A DNA stretch of 64,000 nucleotides from NCBI GenBank assembly GCA_905160935.1, contig CAJHZI010000596.1:84501-148500 (forward strand), given 5' to 3'. The notes under the pieces are model-generated. The model ran no database searches. It was not told the DNA's origin and saw only the letters and a program-made list of their open reading frames with translations. Shown here piece after piece: positions 55,501 to 64,000 of the stretch. The stretch comes from Enchytraeus crypticus. Its lineage: Eukaryota > Annelida > Clitellata > Enchytraeida > Enchytraeidae. Numbering within the stretch: the first letter of the stretch is position 1; the number at the start of each line of letters is the position of its first letter. The position numbers were made by a program, and so were the translations under genes.

Positions 55501-57151
55501 CTATATTTCAGCATTAATTAGCAGATATAAGTTCATTAATACCCAAGCACTTAGTATATCATTCCTTTCTTTTTGTATAAAAACTGTATGCTTTACTCAA
55601 AGATAAGACTTTATTTTCAAGTCAAATACCAGTCTCAATCGAAGAGCTGATTTCAAGTGTGAAGAAGAAGCACAAAATATTCCATATATTATTTGCTTTG
55701 ATAAACTGTATATTCCATTAGTTCACTTTCATACTCTTTCATACAAAAAAAGCCAATTTTTTCTAAAAAATTCTACATTTTAATGTCTTTTAATCTTAAA
55801 AATTATATGTATGTAAATTACATGTTCTCATTTCATAGTCCAATAGTAAACTAGCTAACATAAATCGCCCAATTTTAGACTTACTTAGTGATGAGTTAGA
55901 TTCTGGTTTAGCAACTTCAAACAGGACCTGCCCAGTGGTCAAGTCACGCAGCTTAAAGCGCACAAAGTTGATGTCATAGATGTTGGCCTCTGGCTGAACA
56001 AGATAGGCTGAAGAGTTCAAGAAATAACATATACATATATAACATAATAGAGAAAATTAATTTAAGAATTTATTAACTACCACTATGCGTCTCTTCAGTG
56101 GTACACATTGTGCTTCAGTGGTACACATAGTGTGAAGGAACACGCTTATCCAAAAATTCTAAAATATGGGCTTTCCTTGTACTAAGAAATAAAATCCTTT
56201 TTGACAGAATAAATTTGGCTCTAAAATCATCTATAAATCTTTCTCTAATCCTATTAACAGCCAGTCATGAGTAGTAAGCATAATCTACTACATATATGTT
56301 ATATTTAAGTTTTCAGAAATAAGAAGTAGCCCTTGAGACAGCCAGCGACTAATTTTAAATGATATGAAGTATACAATTTGAAAATTTAAGTCAATTAATA
56401 GAACATATCAATCAGCAAAATACAAAATGTATCACATTTTTGCTAAAACAGTGATGAAAAGTCTACAAGACAAAATGACACACAAGTCAAACGAACAAAT
56501 TCAACGGGTTCCAAATGTCAAGGCCCAAAATTCTAAGTTTGAATATTTACCATTCTCAAACTGCAACAGAGATAAATATATTAAATATATGTTAAATAAA
56601 ACAGATCGACTAAATAAAATGCAATTATTTACTGTCATAAATAGGTTTCAATGATGATGATCAATGCAAAAATCAAACTGATAGGCTACATAAATAGGTA
56701 AACAGGGTTGTTGTCTCAGGGAATGATGCCTCTGCCCAGTAAACGTTAGTCGAAGCTGCGGAAGGCATAGGGGGCCCACCTCGTCATAAGCAGAATCCCT
56801 CAAGAATAACGGTATATCACAAGGAATGTTATAGATGATTTAAAGATCAACTCGTATGTGGAAGTGAAGAGGAAAATGGAAGATAGAGATGAGTGGAGGC
56901 GTTATATACCATGGACCTGCCAGTAGGCAGTGAGTGCACTAAAAGAGAGGATATATATATAAATGTATAACAAAAGGTAAGTCTTTACCTTCAGTTGCTT
57001 TGGTAAGACGCAGGACATCGTCTGGTGTGATGCGATTCTTCTTCAACAGTTCTTCCTCAGTAATCGGAGGCTTTGCCGCACATCCATCACTTCCAGATCT
57101 TCCAGAATGACTGGAAATCTTCGTGTCACCTTTTCCAGATTTACCACTCAT
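52456..57151 (-). CDS. UNC119: UNC119 homologue, 5 exons
   Basis: Join, minus strand: 57151-56989, 56007-55885, 55086-54984, 53903-53731, 52589-52456; 696 nt, 231 aa (human UNC119 is 240), all phases consistent. The N-terminal 40 residues are disordered and Ser/Gly-rich; the rest is the GMP-PDE-delta-like beta-sandwich. Hallmarks: [117 protein letters not shown]. In the known family UNC119 binds N-myristoylated proteins (for example transducin alpha, Src kinases) and delivers them to cilia or membranes, with release by ARL2/ARL3. Conservation is so high that the same role is likely. Confidence 0.95.
52592..52648 (-). repeat. (CAAT)n microsatellite abutting UNC119 exon 5 acceptor
   Basis: About 13 CAAT/CAGT units on the + strand, i.e. 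ATTG on the transcript strand, ending 3 bp from the exon. Confidence 0.93.
53375..53480 (+). mobile_element. Degenerate SINE-B copy
   Basis: GTGCAGGTTCAAAGGCAGTAC, GGTGAGTCACTGACAAGCC, ACATTAAACACGACATAAACC. UNC119 intron 4. Confidence 0.5.
53490..53730 (-). repeat. 40-48 bp minisatellite starting at the UNC119 exon 4 donor
   Basis: On the transcribed strand the intron begins GTAAGTGTTAGCGATAAAAT. The AAGTGTTAG(C/T)GATAAAAT module then recurs about five times (+ strand cores at 53718, 53670, 53624, 53576, 53536), separated by ATATAGAGATCAATAAAAATA. The unit carries the +3 to +11 part of the donor. Confidence 0.85.
53731..53903 (-). CDS. UNC119: UNC119 exon 4
   Basis: After [66 protein letters not shown]. 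The donor GAGGAGA|GTAAGTG is immediately followed by the 40-48 bp array. Confidence 0.95.
53935..54180 (-). mobile_element. LINE-C remnant in UNC119 intron 3
   Basis: + strand AGTGCACTGCCTGCTGGCAGG, GTGGTATATAACGCCTCC; minus frame [35 protein letters not shown]. It starts about 30 bp upstream of the exon 4 acceptor. Confidence 0.75.
54720..54830 (-). other. Chimeric tRNA 5' half / 5S rRNA 3' part
   Basis: Minus strand, 54828 leftwards: TTAGCTCACTTGGTAGAGTG resembles a tRNA D-arm/A box, then GTTTGCTTCATAAATGAAG resembles an anticodon arm. At about 54785-54723 it continues as AGCAGCGTCTGGCTCAGTAAGT, ACTTGGATTGGCGACCACTTGG, AAGACC. That is the 3' part of 5S rRNA (usually GTACTTGGATGGG.GACC.C.TGG.A.ACC). 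It may be a retro-chimera or the head of a 5S/tRNA-type SINE. UNC119 intron 3. Confidence 0.55.
54984..55086 (-). CDS. UNC119: UNC119 exon 3
   Basis: After GCTCGTCAG: acidic [14 protein letters not shown], then [19 protein letters not shown]. Ends GCCAC|GTTAGT, phase 2. Confidence 0.93.
55885..56007 (-). CDS. UNC119: UNC119 exon 2
   Basis: After [29 protein letters not shown], then [17 protein letters not shown]. Ends TCACTAA|GTAAGT. Confidence 0.93.
56780..56955 (+). mobile_element. LINE-C remnant
   Basis: GATGATTTAAAGATCAACTCG, GTGGAAGTGAAGAGGAAAATGG, GTTATATACCATGGACCTGC, GTGCACTAAAAGAGAGG. UNC119 intron 1, about 35 bp from the exon 1 donor. Confidence 0.7.
56989..57151 (-). CDS. UNC119: UNC119 exon 1
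   Basis: ATG at 57151: [20 protein letters not shown], then [20 protein letters not shown], then RLTKATE. Ends GAAG|GTAAAG, phase 1. Confidence 0.93.
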
Positions 57152-57242
57152 AATTCTAGTTTTTGATTTGTGTAAAATTGATTATAATCTGATATAATAC
57201 AGACAAAAGTAGTGGTTAAGATTTACTCAATACTCATTCATT

Positions 57243-57274
<32 letters not shown>

Positions 57275-58055
57275 CCCTTCCCAGTTTAACCAGGGTTGGG
57301 ATACAAATAGACTGTCTCAAATCATCTCTGTCCATTACTCAATACTCAATCATAATTTCATAAATAATATATATTTTTACTGTTATGTTAAAAATGTTAT
57401 ATTATATGGTAGATATATTATGTATACCCATATAGGTTAAATAATTCAATGAGTCAAAGTTTATCAACAAAGAAGTATCTTGTAGACTGCCAAGGATCAC
57501 ACTACTAGTGCTGCTCTGATTTAACATTTTATAATTCTGTTTGAATAATGACATGCATACATATAATACCCTAACTAAATATCTAAATTCTGTTTTAATT
57601 TTGTGGGTGATCTGAAATCAGTGTGTTACCATGGGTCTTCCTTGTGGAGTATTGCCTGCTCATATCAATTTTAAATAAATATGTAAAGTTTTCTATCAAG
57701 AGCTTTAAATTTTATTATTAAGAAAACAGTTGATATTTTAAGATCATCATTAATTAAAAGTAACATTTACTTTTGTGGCATAAGTATTGTCGTTCATAAT
57801 TAACCGATTCAGATGTTCAAAGGGTTATGTATTATGATGTACATATTTAGCTTTTGTTGTCTAGCTCAATGGCCTGAGGGCTCCTCAGGAAACCTTGACA
57901 TTATTCATTGACGTTATTCATTGTCTAGATCTATATATATTTTTATTGATTGATCTAATTCTGCATATATTCTATATATATTATATAATAATATATATAA
58001 TTCTATATATATTCTAATTAACTGATCTAATAATTTTTTTATATTAATTGATCTA
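57152..58055. other. UNC119 upstream region
   Basis: No exon. Contains an (ATC)n-tailed repeat fragment (57235-57335) and AT-rich DNA. The UNC119 promoter should lie in its first part; no TATA box is obvious. Confidence 0.5.
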
Positions 58056-59315
58056 ATTCTGCTTTTTCTCTTCTCACATCATATCTCTCATGTCGCACAC
58101 AATCGGTAGTTATTGGTCAAAATCGCTCTTCTGAACTACCCCTCCTACGCGGTGTTCCTCAAGGTTCAGTGTTGGATCCATTGCTATTCTCTTTATATAT
58201 CACTCCTCCTAGCTACCTGCTTGCTCAGTCCTCCATAAATTTTCATTTCTATGCAGACGACACACAACTATATATTTCCTTTTCTAATCATGATTCCGAT
58301 CAGAAACTGGCTCATCTCTCATCCATTCTAGACAAGGTTTATTCCTAGTTTTGCGCTAACCGTCCTGCTGTTAATCCCTCCAAAACTGAATACCTTTTAA
58401 TTGGCACTCCTTTTCAAAGAAGTAAAATTACCAATAACTCTGTTAATTTTCAGAATCTTGCTCTTTCACCTTCTCGATCTGCCAAAAACCTTGGAGTCAT
58501 ATTTGATGAAAACCTTGACTTTAAATCCCATATCTCTTCTGTTTGTCACGCTTCTTTCTTTCAGATTCGTCAGTTTAGGCAAATACGTCCATCCCTTACT
58601 AGAAATTCAGCCACTATGCTTGCTAATTCTATAGTTCATTCAAAGCTCGACTACTGTAATTCATTATTACATGGGTTGCCTACTTCTTCTCTCAATTGTT
58701 TGCAGCACGTCCAAAATTCTCTTGCACGTGTTGTTTGCAAGTCCTCTCAACTTCAATTTCGTTTTCTTTCACTTCTTCGCAGTCTTCACTGGCTCCCTGT
58801 TAATCAACGCATAAAATATAAAATAGCTCTATTAACTTTCAAAACGAAAGTTAAGTTAGTTAAGTTTGGCTTGCGATTTGGCAAGCCAAATCGCAGAGTT
58901 TATCTTTTTACTTATCTGAAATTCTTCTTCCCTATAGCCCCTCACGTACACTTCGCTCCACCGACGCCAATCTTCTCTCAGTTCCAAATATTCTCACGTC
59001 ATTGGGCAGAAGTTCATTTTCTTATGCAGCACCCACAATCTGGAACTCTTTACCTGCTAATCTTCGCTCTTGTGTTTCTATTTCAACATTATCTAGCAAG
59101 CTTAAAACTTACCTTTTCCCACCATAGACATAATCAACCTTGACCATTTCTTAATCATCGGACTGGCTTTCGTTTAGGACCTTACTTCTCCTCAGCACAT
59201 TTCTTTCGCAGATTGGTCCGGGTGAATTGATCTGTAGTGATATGTGCTGTTGCGGACGTCCCTGACATCATCCCTGGATGAGGAAACAGACGTTAAACCT
59301 TTAATATTATTATTA
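58056..59315 (+). mobile_element. L2/CR1-like LINE, 5'-truncated and decayed, (TTA)n tail
   Basis: Reverse transcriptase remnant: LLRGVPQGSVLDPLLFSLYI, FHFYADDTQLYISF (catalytic YADD kept), NPSKTEYLLIGTP, KNLGVIFDENLDFKSHIS, MLANSIVHSKLDYCNSLLHG, LHWLPVNQRIKYKIALLTFK. At least one in-frame stop (KVYS-TAG) and frameshifts disrupt it. The 3' end GACGTCCCTGACATCATCC..GAGGAAACAGACGTTAAACC is followed by TTATTATT. A second family, distinct from the intact LINE. Confidence 0.88.
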
Positions 59316-59456
59316 TTATTATTGTCAATCGTTTATTCAACTTTATTGTTGCATTATTTGTTAAGTTGTAGTTGAAATTAAAAAATAATACTAACAAATT
59401 GTTCTCCGACAATCCTGTCAATTTTTGTCTATTGCTTCAGCCAATTGTATCATCAC

Positions 59457-59457
<1 letters not shown>

Positions 59458-59514
<57 letters not shown>

Positions 59515-59528
59515 TAATATATATATAT

Positions 59529-59582
<54 letters not shown>
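59458..59582. repeat. (TA)n microsatellite
   Basis: About 125 bp of TA with a few phase slips. Confidence 0.97.
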
Positions 59583-59584
<2 letters not shown>

Positions 59585-59809
59585 CATTATATTTATACTT
59601 ATACCAGTTTAATTTTCTCATTTACTTTCTTAACTTAACTTAACATAATTATACTGGTTAAGGAAGTCACAAGGACCTGTAACACCAGTTTTTTTATGTA
59701 ATTTCATACCTCTATACATAGAAACCGTAAAGGGAAAAAAAGATACAAACCTTGACAAGTAGATAGGCTTCAAAAGAAGAACATAAGAAAAACTAAACAC
59801 TCACCAGAA

Positions 59810-60215
59810 TACCACACACACACATTACCATCTCACATATAAACCTACACCAGGTACTCAACTATGCACAAATACACATACAATATGTATCCATGCATGC
59901 ACACATATATGTACATGCATTCACACATACATGTACATACACACGTACATAAACATACATACACTTATCAAATACTTATATGCATATACATATACATACC
60001 CCATATCCACATAAATATGCACATATATACATACGTATACATACACATGCACACACATATATACATACATACACATACATACATACACATACATACATAC
60101 ATACACATACGTACATATATACACATATACACACATATATACACATACATATACACATACACATTTACAACTATACATACACATACATATATACAAAACA
60201 TACACATTTATACAT
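59810..60215. repeat. (ACATAC)n-type purine/pyrimidine alternating repeat
   Basis: 400 bp of CACATACATACACATATAC variants; alternating purine-pyrimidine, AC/AT-rich. ORFs across it are artefacts. Confidence 0.95.
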
Positions 60216-60649
60216 TACATACTTTCGATTGTACAATTCTCTGAAAAGCAAATAATATATATATATATTACAAATTTTAAGATAAATGCAAAATAAGCCT
60301 CTAAAGGAGAAGAAAATTTCTCCAAAATTAGCAATAATTTAATATAGAATGGAATTTTAACGATTTTTATTTTTTTATTTTCTAGAAACCTTTATCTAAA
60401 AAAGAAAATTTATTATATTTAGGCCTAATTATTTCTAAATACTTTTTAGTTCATTAATTTTAATAAGTTACCTAAAATTGTGGAGTCTTTCTTTCTACAT
60501 ATAATTTAATCTAACGTTTAATGAACGGTTTTCACAAAATCTTATAAAATTAAAATAATTTATTATAAAATAATATCAATAAACAGTAACATAGATACTT
60601 AGTTACCACCTTCCGAATTTCTGGAAACTGGAATCCAGATGGCTAATAA

Positions 60650-60663
60650 TAGTAATAATAATG

Positions 60664-60718
<55 letters not shown>
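60650..60718. repeat. (AAT)n microsatellite
   Basis: Near-perfect AAT triplets abutting the tail end of the following SINE-A copy. Confidence 0.95.
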
Positions 60719-60720
<2 letters not shown>

Positions 60721-60895
60721 CACATTATAGTGAAATGATCAACAACGTTGATATCTATCACTTTTAATAACACATGTTAAATGCGATAGGCAATTTTATC
60801 CATTTTCCGTATAAACAGTCCAGTGAATGCCCGAGATTTTACTCTCAGATCAGCGCGGCTGGGATTCGAACCCACGAGGGTTCCATTCACCCTCG
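60718..60895 (-). mobile_element. SINE-A copy, head truncated
   Basis: ACACATTATAGTGAAATGATC through GGGATTCGAACCCACGAGGG, ending soon after the B box. Inverted relative to the copy at 61074. Confidence 0.88.
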
Positions 60896-61073
60896 TCTCG
60901 TAATAATATGTGCTAAATTCGATCATGATCATATCTTTGACCATGATCAAGTTTTCAGGTCTCGATGATCTAGTAAAGCGCAGTATTACGATTACTTAGA
61001 CCAGCACGCATGCTCCGGAGATCTGGTTCGAATAGCTATAATATTCTATCAATTCTACTGCGTAGGAGATTTG

Positions 61074-61318
61074 AATGACTCAATAGCGCAATGGTTAAGG
61101 GTGTAAATAACGTCATGAAGTTTTAAATGACAGACCCTGAGGTGAATCGAACTCTCGTGGGTTCGAATCCCAGCCGCGCTGAGTTGTGAGTAAATTCTCG
61201 GACATTCATTGGACTGACTACACGGAAAATGGACTAAATTGCCTGACGGATATAGCATGTGGTACTAAAAGTGATAGATATCAACATAGTTGATAATTTC
61301 ACTATAATGTGTTATTAT
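61074..61318 (+). mobile_element. SINE-A copy, full length
   Basis: Head ATGACTCAATAGCGCAATGGTTAAGG (A box), B box GGGTTCGAATCCCAGCC, body GAGTAAATTCTCGGACATTCA, TACACGGAAAATGG, tail TTTCACTATAATGTG. The best copy for the family's tRNA-derived structure. Confidence 0.93.
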
Positions 61319-61370
61319 TATGCATAGAATAATGAAAAACATTATTTTATAGATCATTGTTATTATAACA

Positions 61371-61615
61371 TCAACGCTCATTTGCTTTTCTATGAATAGT
61401 TTCATAGGTAGTTAATGAATTACCTCTTCGATGTCTCTTCCACTCCTGCATGCAGTGTCCAAGAGCTGCGACCAGCATGTAAAACTTCCTTTTGTGATTT
61501 CTTACCTTAATTGGACTGAATTTCTGGATTTTGGATTTAGAGCCGTTTTGAACCCCTTTTGCCAGTCGGCTTGGAATTGGCGCAATATTACTTGATGACA
61601 TTAATATTATCATTG
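61371..61615 (-). mobile_element. Interspersed repeat family D remnant
   Basis: Minus-strand frame: KIQKFSPIKVRNHKRKFYML, VAALGHCMQEWKRHRRGNSL, TTYETIHRKANE, matching 24213-24330. Confidence 0.55.
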
Positions 61616-64000
61616 ATATTAGTTGACTGATTCATATCTTTGGGTCGCTTTACTTTGGTTCCAGTACCACTCTAACTGTTGTTGTTGTTAGTGGTCTTTT
61701 TTGGCTATTTACGGATTTCCGTTTTATTTTTTTTTTCCTTGGTTTGGAAAACTTTTTTTATTTGTTTACAATTTTTGTTAAAGCTTTAACAAATAATATA
61801 ATAGTTGTCTATAATTAAAAATCAATTGCAAATATAAAAAATCAATTGTAAATATAAAAGTTGAATTCTTCTAAAATTTGCCAGTCAACCCAAAGTGATT
61901 GCTTAAACCATGATCTTCTCTATGAACTAGCAATTATCAAACTTACATTGGATGTGCGAAATAACTAGCCTACTTAAGTTAGGTAACAACATAATTTTCT
62001 AAGGTTAAAGAAAAATGAGTGAGTATTTAAATCATCTAACATACGTAACCGCAGCAGAGGCAGGCCGAGATTAGTTATTATAGATTATTTAAAGACCCAC
62101 TCATATGTGGACATGAAGAGGAAAGCGGAAGACAGAGAAAAGTGGAGGCGTTATATAAAATGGACCTTCCAGTAAGCAGTGCATTAAAAGAGAGAGAGAG
62201 AGAAATAGAAATAACGTTGCGTTTGCAAAAATGCTAGGTAATTGTGGTGCTGGATCATTAATTTTAATGTGTAGCAATATATTTGAAACTAGCTGTAAAA
62301 AGTTTTGCTGACTTAGAATGATGAAATCTGCATACTCTTAAGTGTTTAGCTCTTTACTAAGGTCAATCTACTCTTACTTTGAAAATATTTTGTTATTACT
62401 GAATTTGAACTGACTATAGCCAAACGTGGTATTAACTGCGATGTTAATAGCAGTTAATTTTAATAACACTGTCTGTTAAATTTAATTAACTTTGGTTATT
62501 TTCTAACACATTCTTGATATATGTCCAAGATATAATACCATCTAATCGCTCGCTTGGAATTCAAACTTTAGGGACCTCAACTATGAGCTTCACAGTAAAC
62601 CCTAAACGATCATTTCATGCGATGTCCACAACTGTGGTTGTGTGAAATATTATGTAACTAATTTTATAGCATGAAATTTACACATAGGTAAATGAAAAAG
62701 ATGCATGTGTTAAATATATATTAGGTTAAAATTTAATATGTTGGTTAAGAGATTTGTTTTTACAACCGCAACATTTCAAAAGCTTATTGAATTTAGTGCA
62801 TTAATGGGAAATATGACAGCCGCATCTAATAAAATGGTTTTGCCAACATCAGATTCTGCACTCCCAGGTTAGCAATAAATTTCTGTTGACCTACTAGTTG
62901 CTAGCTATATAGCTTATTAACCCATATATTTTATTTGTACTGTTGAATAGTATGCCGTAAACTGTCCATGTAGTAAGAGGTGACTAAGCTAGAACTGATA
63001 ATGGCAATGAGAAACTAATTCAGAAGCCTACCTGTTGGGTACATTAAGGTTTGAGTAGAGCCACTTTTGAGATTAGATCATCCTCTATACATAAAGTGTG
63101 CTGCTTGTTGTGGAGTATTTTAGAGCTTGTATGCAGACTGTGATTAGAAATATGTAACTAGAACCTGCCTTTGACAAAATGCGAGAGGGAGTGAGAGATA
63201 TACTAATTTTGGCAGTTTTAAAGTTATATTTTAAAACTATTTTTAACCGAGGCCAACTTAGCTTAACTTCGGTTATTGATGCAAAACAATATTTTATTTT
63301 AATGATAAGGAAATTGGTTCCGGAGCTCAATTTTAAGTTTCCTTTACATCTCTGTAATTTCTCTGGTTAAATCTCTTTAATTTCTCACGTTAAATCTGTT
63401 ACAACTGTTACTCAGTTCTCTAATATATACTAACACCATTTTGGAATTGGATTCCTCCGCCTTTCCAATTTTATGACCCTGCTCTCCAGACTTCTAAGTT
63501 GACTTTATTTCATGGTTAAGTGCTATCTTTAACTATTCTCTCTAATTAAAATTTTAGAAATTATCAATGGATGCTTGTGAAATTCAAATATGTAATTTAG
63601 AAATTAAGATCAAAGCATTACATCCAGCATTTTCAATTGCATCACAGTAAAATTTCATATTGTTAAATTTAAGGAAAGTTGGATTGATTAATTAATGTTA
63701 AAGATTTGAATCATTAATTAAATTTGAATAATAATTAATGCAGAATTAATTGTAGTTTTTGAGACAACTGCTCTCTATTTTGGTTTCAATTTTCGTTTGC
63801 ATTAATGAAATTTTGCTTGTTGAAATCTTGCAGAACACTTTATCAGTAATTACTATATGATTTTAAATATCTGTATTTTTGTGATGCCTCAAGGGATGAC
63901 ATTTTTTGAAAGTATATAATTTACTTTGCAGCAAATCACAATACTCTTAATTCTTTAAAAAGTACCCGGTTGATTGCTCCTTAAGTAGTCTATAATGATT
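61616..64000. other. Right end of window, no gene recognised
   Basis: AT-rich. Contains one LINE-C fragment with (GA)n end (62035-62205). A 44-codon frame from ATG 62738 (MLVKRFVFTTATFQKLIEFS) ends at CCAG|GTTAGC and could be a first exon on the + strand, but I found nothing downstream to confirm it. Confidence 0.5.
62035..62205 (+). mobile_element. LINE-C remnant with (GA)n tail
   Basis: GCAGAGGCAGGCCGAGATTAG, GATTATTTAAAGACCCACTC, GTGGAGGCGTTATATAAAATGG, GTGCATTAAAAGAGAGAGAGAG. Confidence 0.72.

Noticed and set aside
58401..59143. Intact gene of 77 plus 175 codons
   Set aside because: These are pieces of one decayed reverse transcriptase with a stop and frameshifts.
59864..60255. Several Tyr/His/Ile-rich ORFs
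   Set aside because: All are translations of the ACATAC-type repeat, open in most frames.
61100..61180. Functional tRNA gene
   Set aside because: A and B boxes are present, but there is no acceptor-stem pairing or cloverleaf and the same unit recurs about 11 times; it is a tRNA-derived SINE.

Overview
This is a window of an AT-rich, intron-rich invertebrate animal genome. It carries an nrf-6-type acyltransferase, a WSC/C-type-lectin membrane protein, several LINE/SINE families and many microsatellites. I think a lophotrochozoan is most likely, but the sequence alone does not fix the phylum. The ORFs are spliced exons, so I assembled gene models by hand from splice sites, reading phase and homology.

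Layout. (1) 592-1317, +: two exons resembling the end of a CRAL-TRIO domain, truncated by a stop. (2) 3686-26074, -: a 12-exon BCOR (BCL6 corepressor) homologue of 1731 codons in which every exon junction keeps phase. It has a long Ser/Thr-rich body, three C-terminal ankyrin repeats and an acidic tail, and stops before any visible PUFD domain. Its introns hold a full-length LINE (about 8110-12190), a tRNA-derived SINE next to a donor, a probable hAT-like element (23180-24092) and several minisatellites. (3) 27305-35430, +: a divergently placed cell-surface receptor with signal peptide, C-type lectin domain, WSC domain lying inside the lectin domain's intron, second lectin domain, mucin-like stalk and transmembrane segment. 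(4) 40589-45811, +: a TATA/Inr promoter and a three-exon nrf-6-like multipass acyltransferase. (5) 52456-57151, -: a five-exon UNC119 homologue. (6) The rest is intergenic DNA full of interspersed repeats: SINE-A (tRNA head, 11 copies plus a tail), SINE-B (a second tRNA-like family), an (ATC)n-tailed repeat, a (GA)n-tailed LINE remnant, an L2/CR1-like LINE ending in (TTA)n, and simple repeats.

The most unusual signal is a set of minisatellites whose units are copies of a neighbouring splice site. BCOR exon 10 has about eight copies of its own 3' splice acceptor upstream and about forty copies of its own 5' splice donor downstream. The CRAL-TRIO exon has about six copies of its acceptor upstream, and UNC119 exon 4 has a related array starting at its donor. 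In the cases I translated, decoy use brings in an early stop, so only the exon-proximal site gives the family protein.

The genes do not form a functional unit: a Polycomb-type corepressor, a surface receptor, a membrane acyltransferase and a lipid-cargo chaperone are simply neighbours. Exon edges were placed by eye and no database search was possible.
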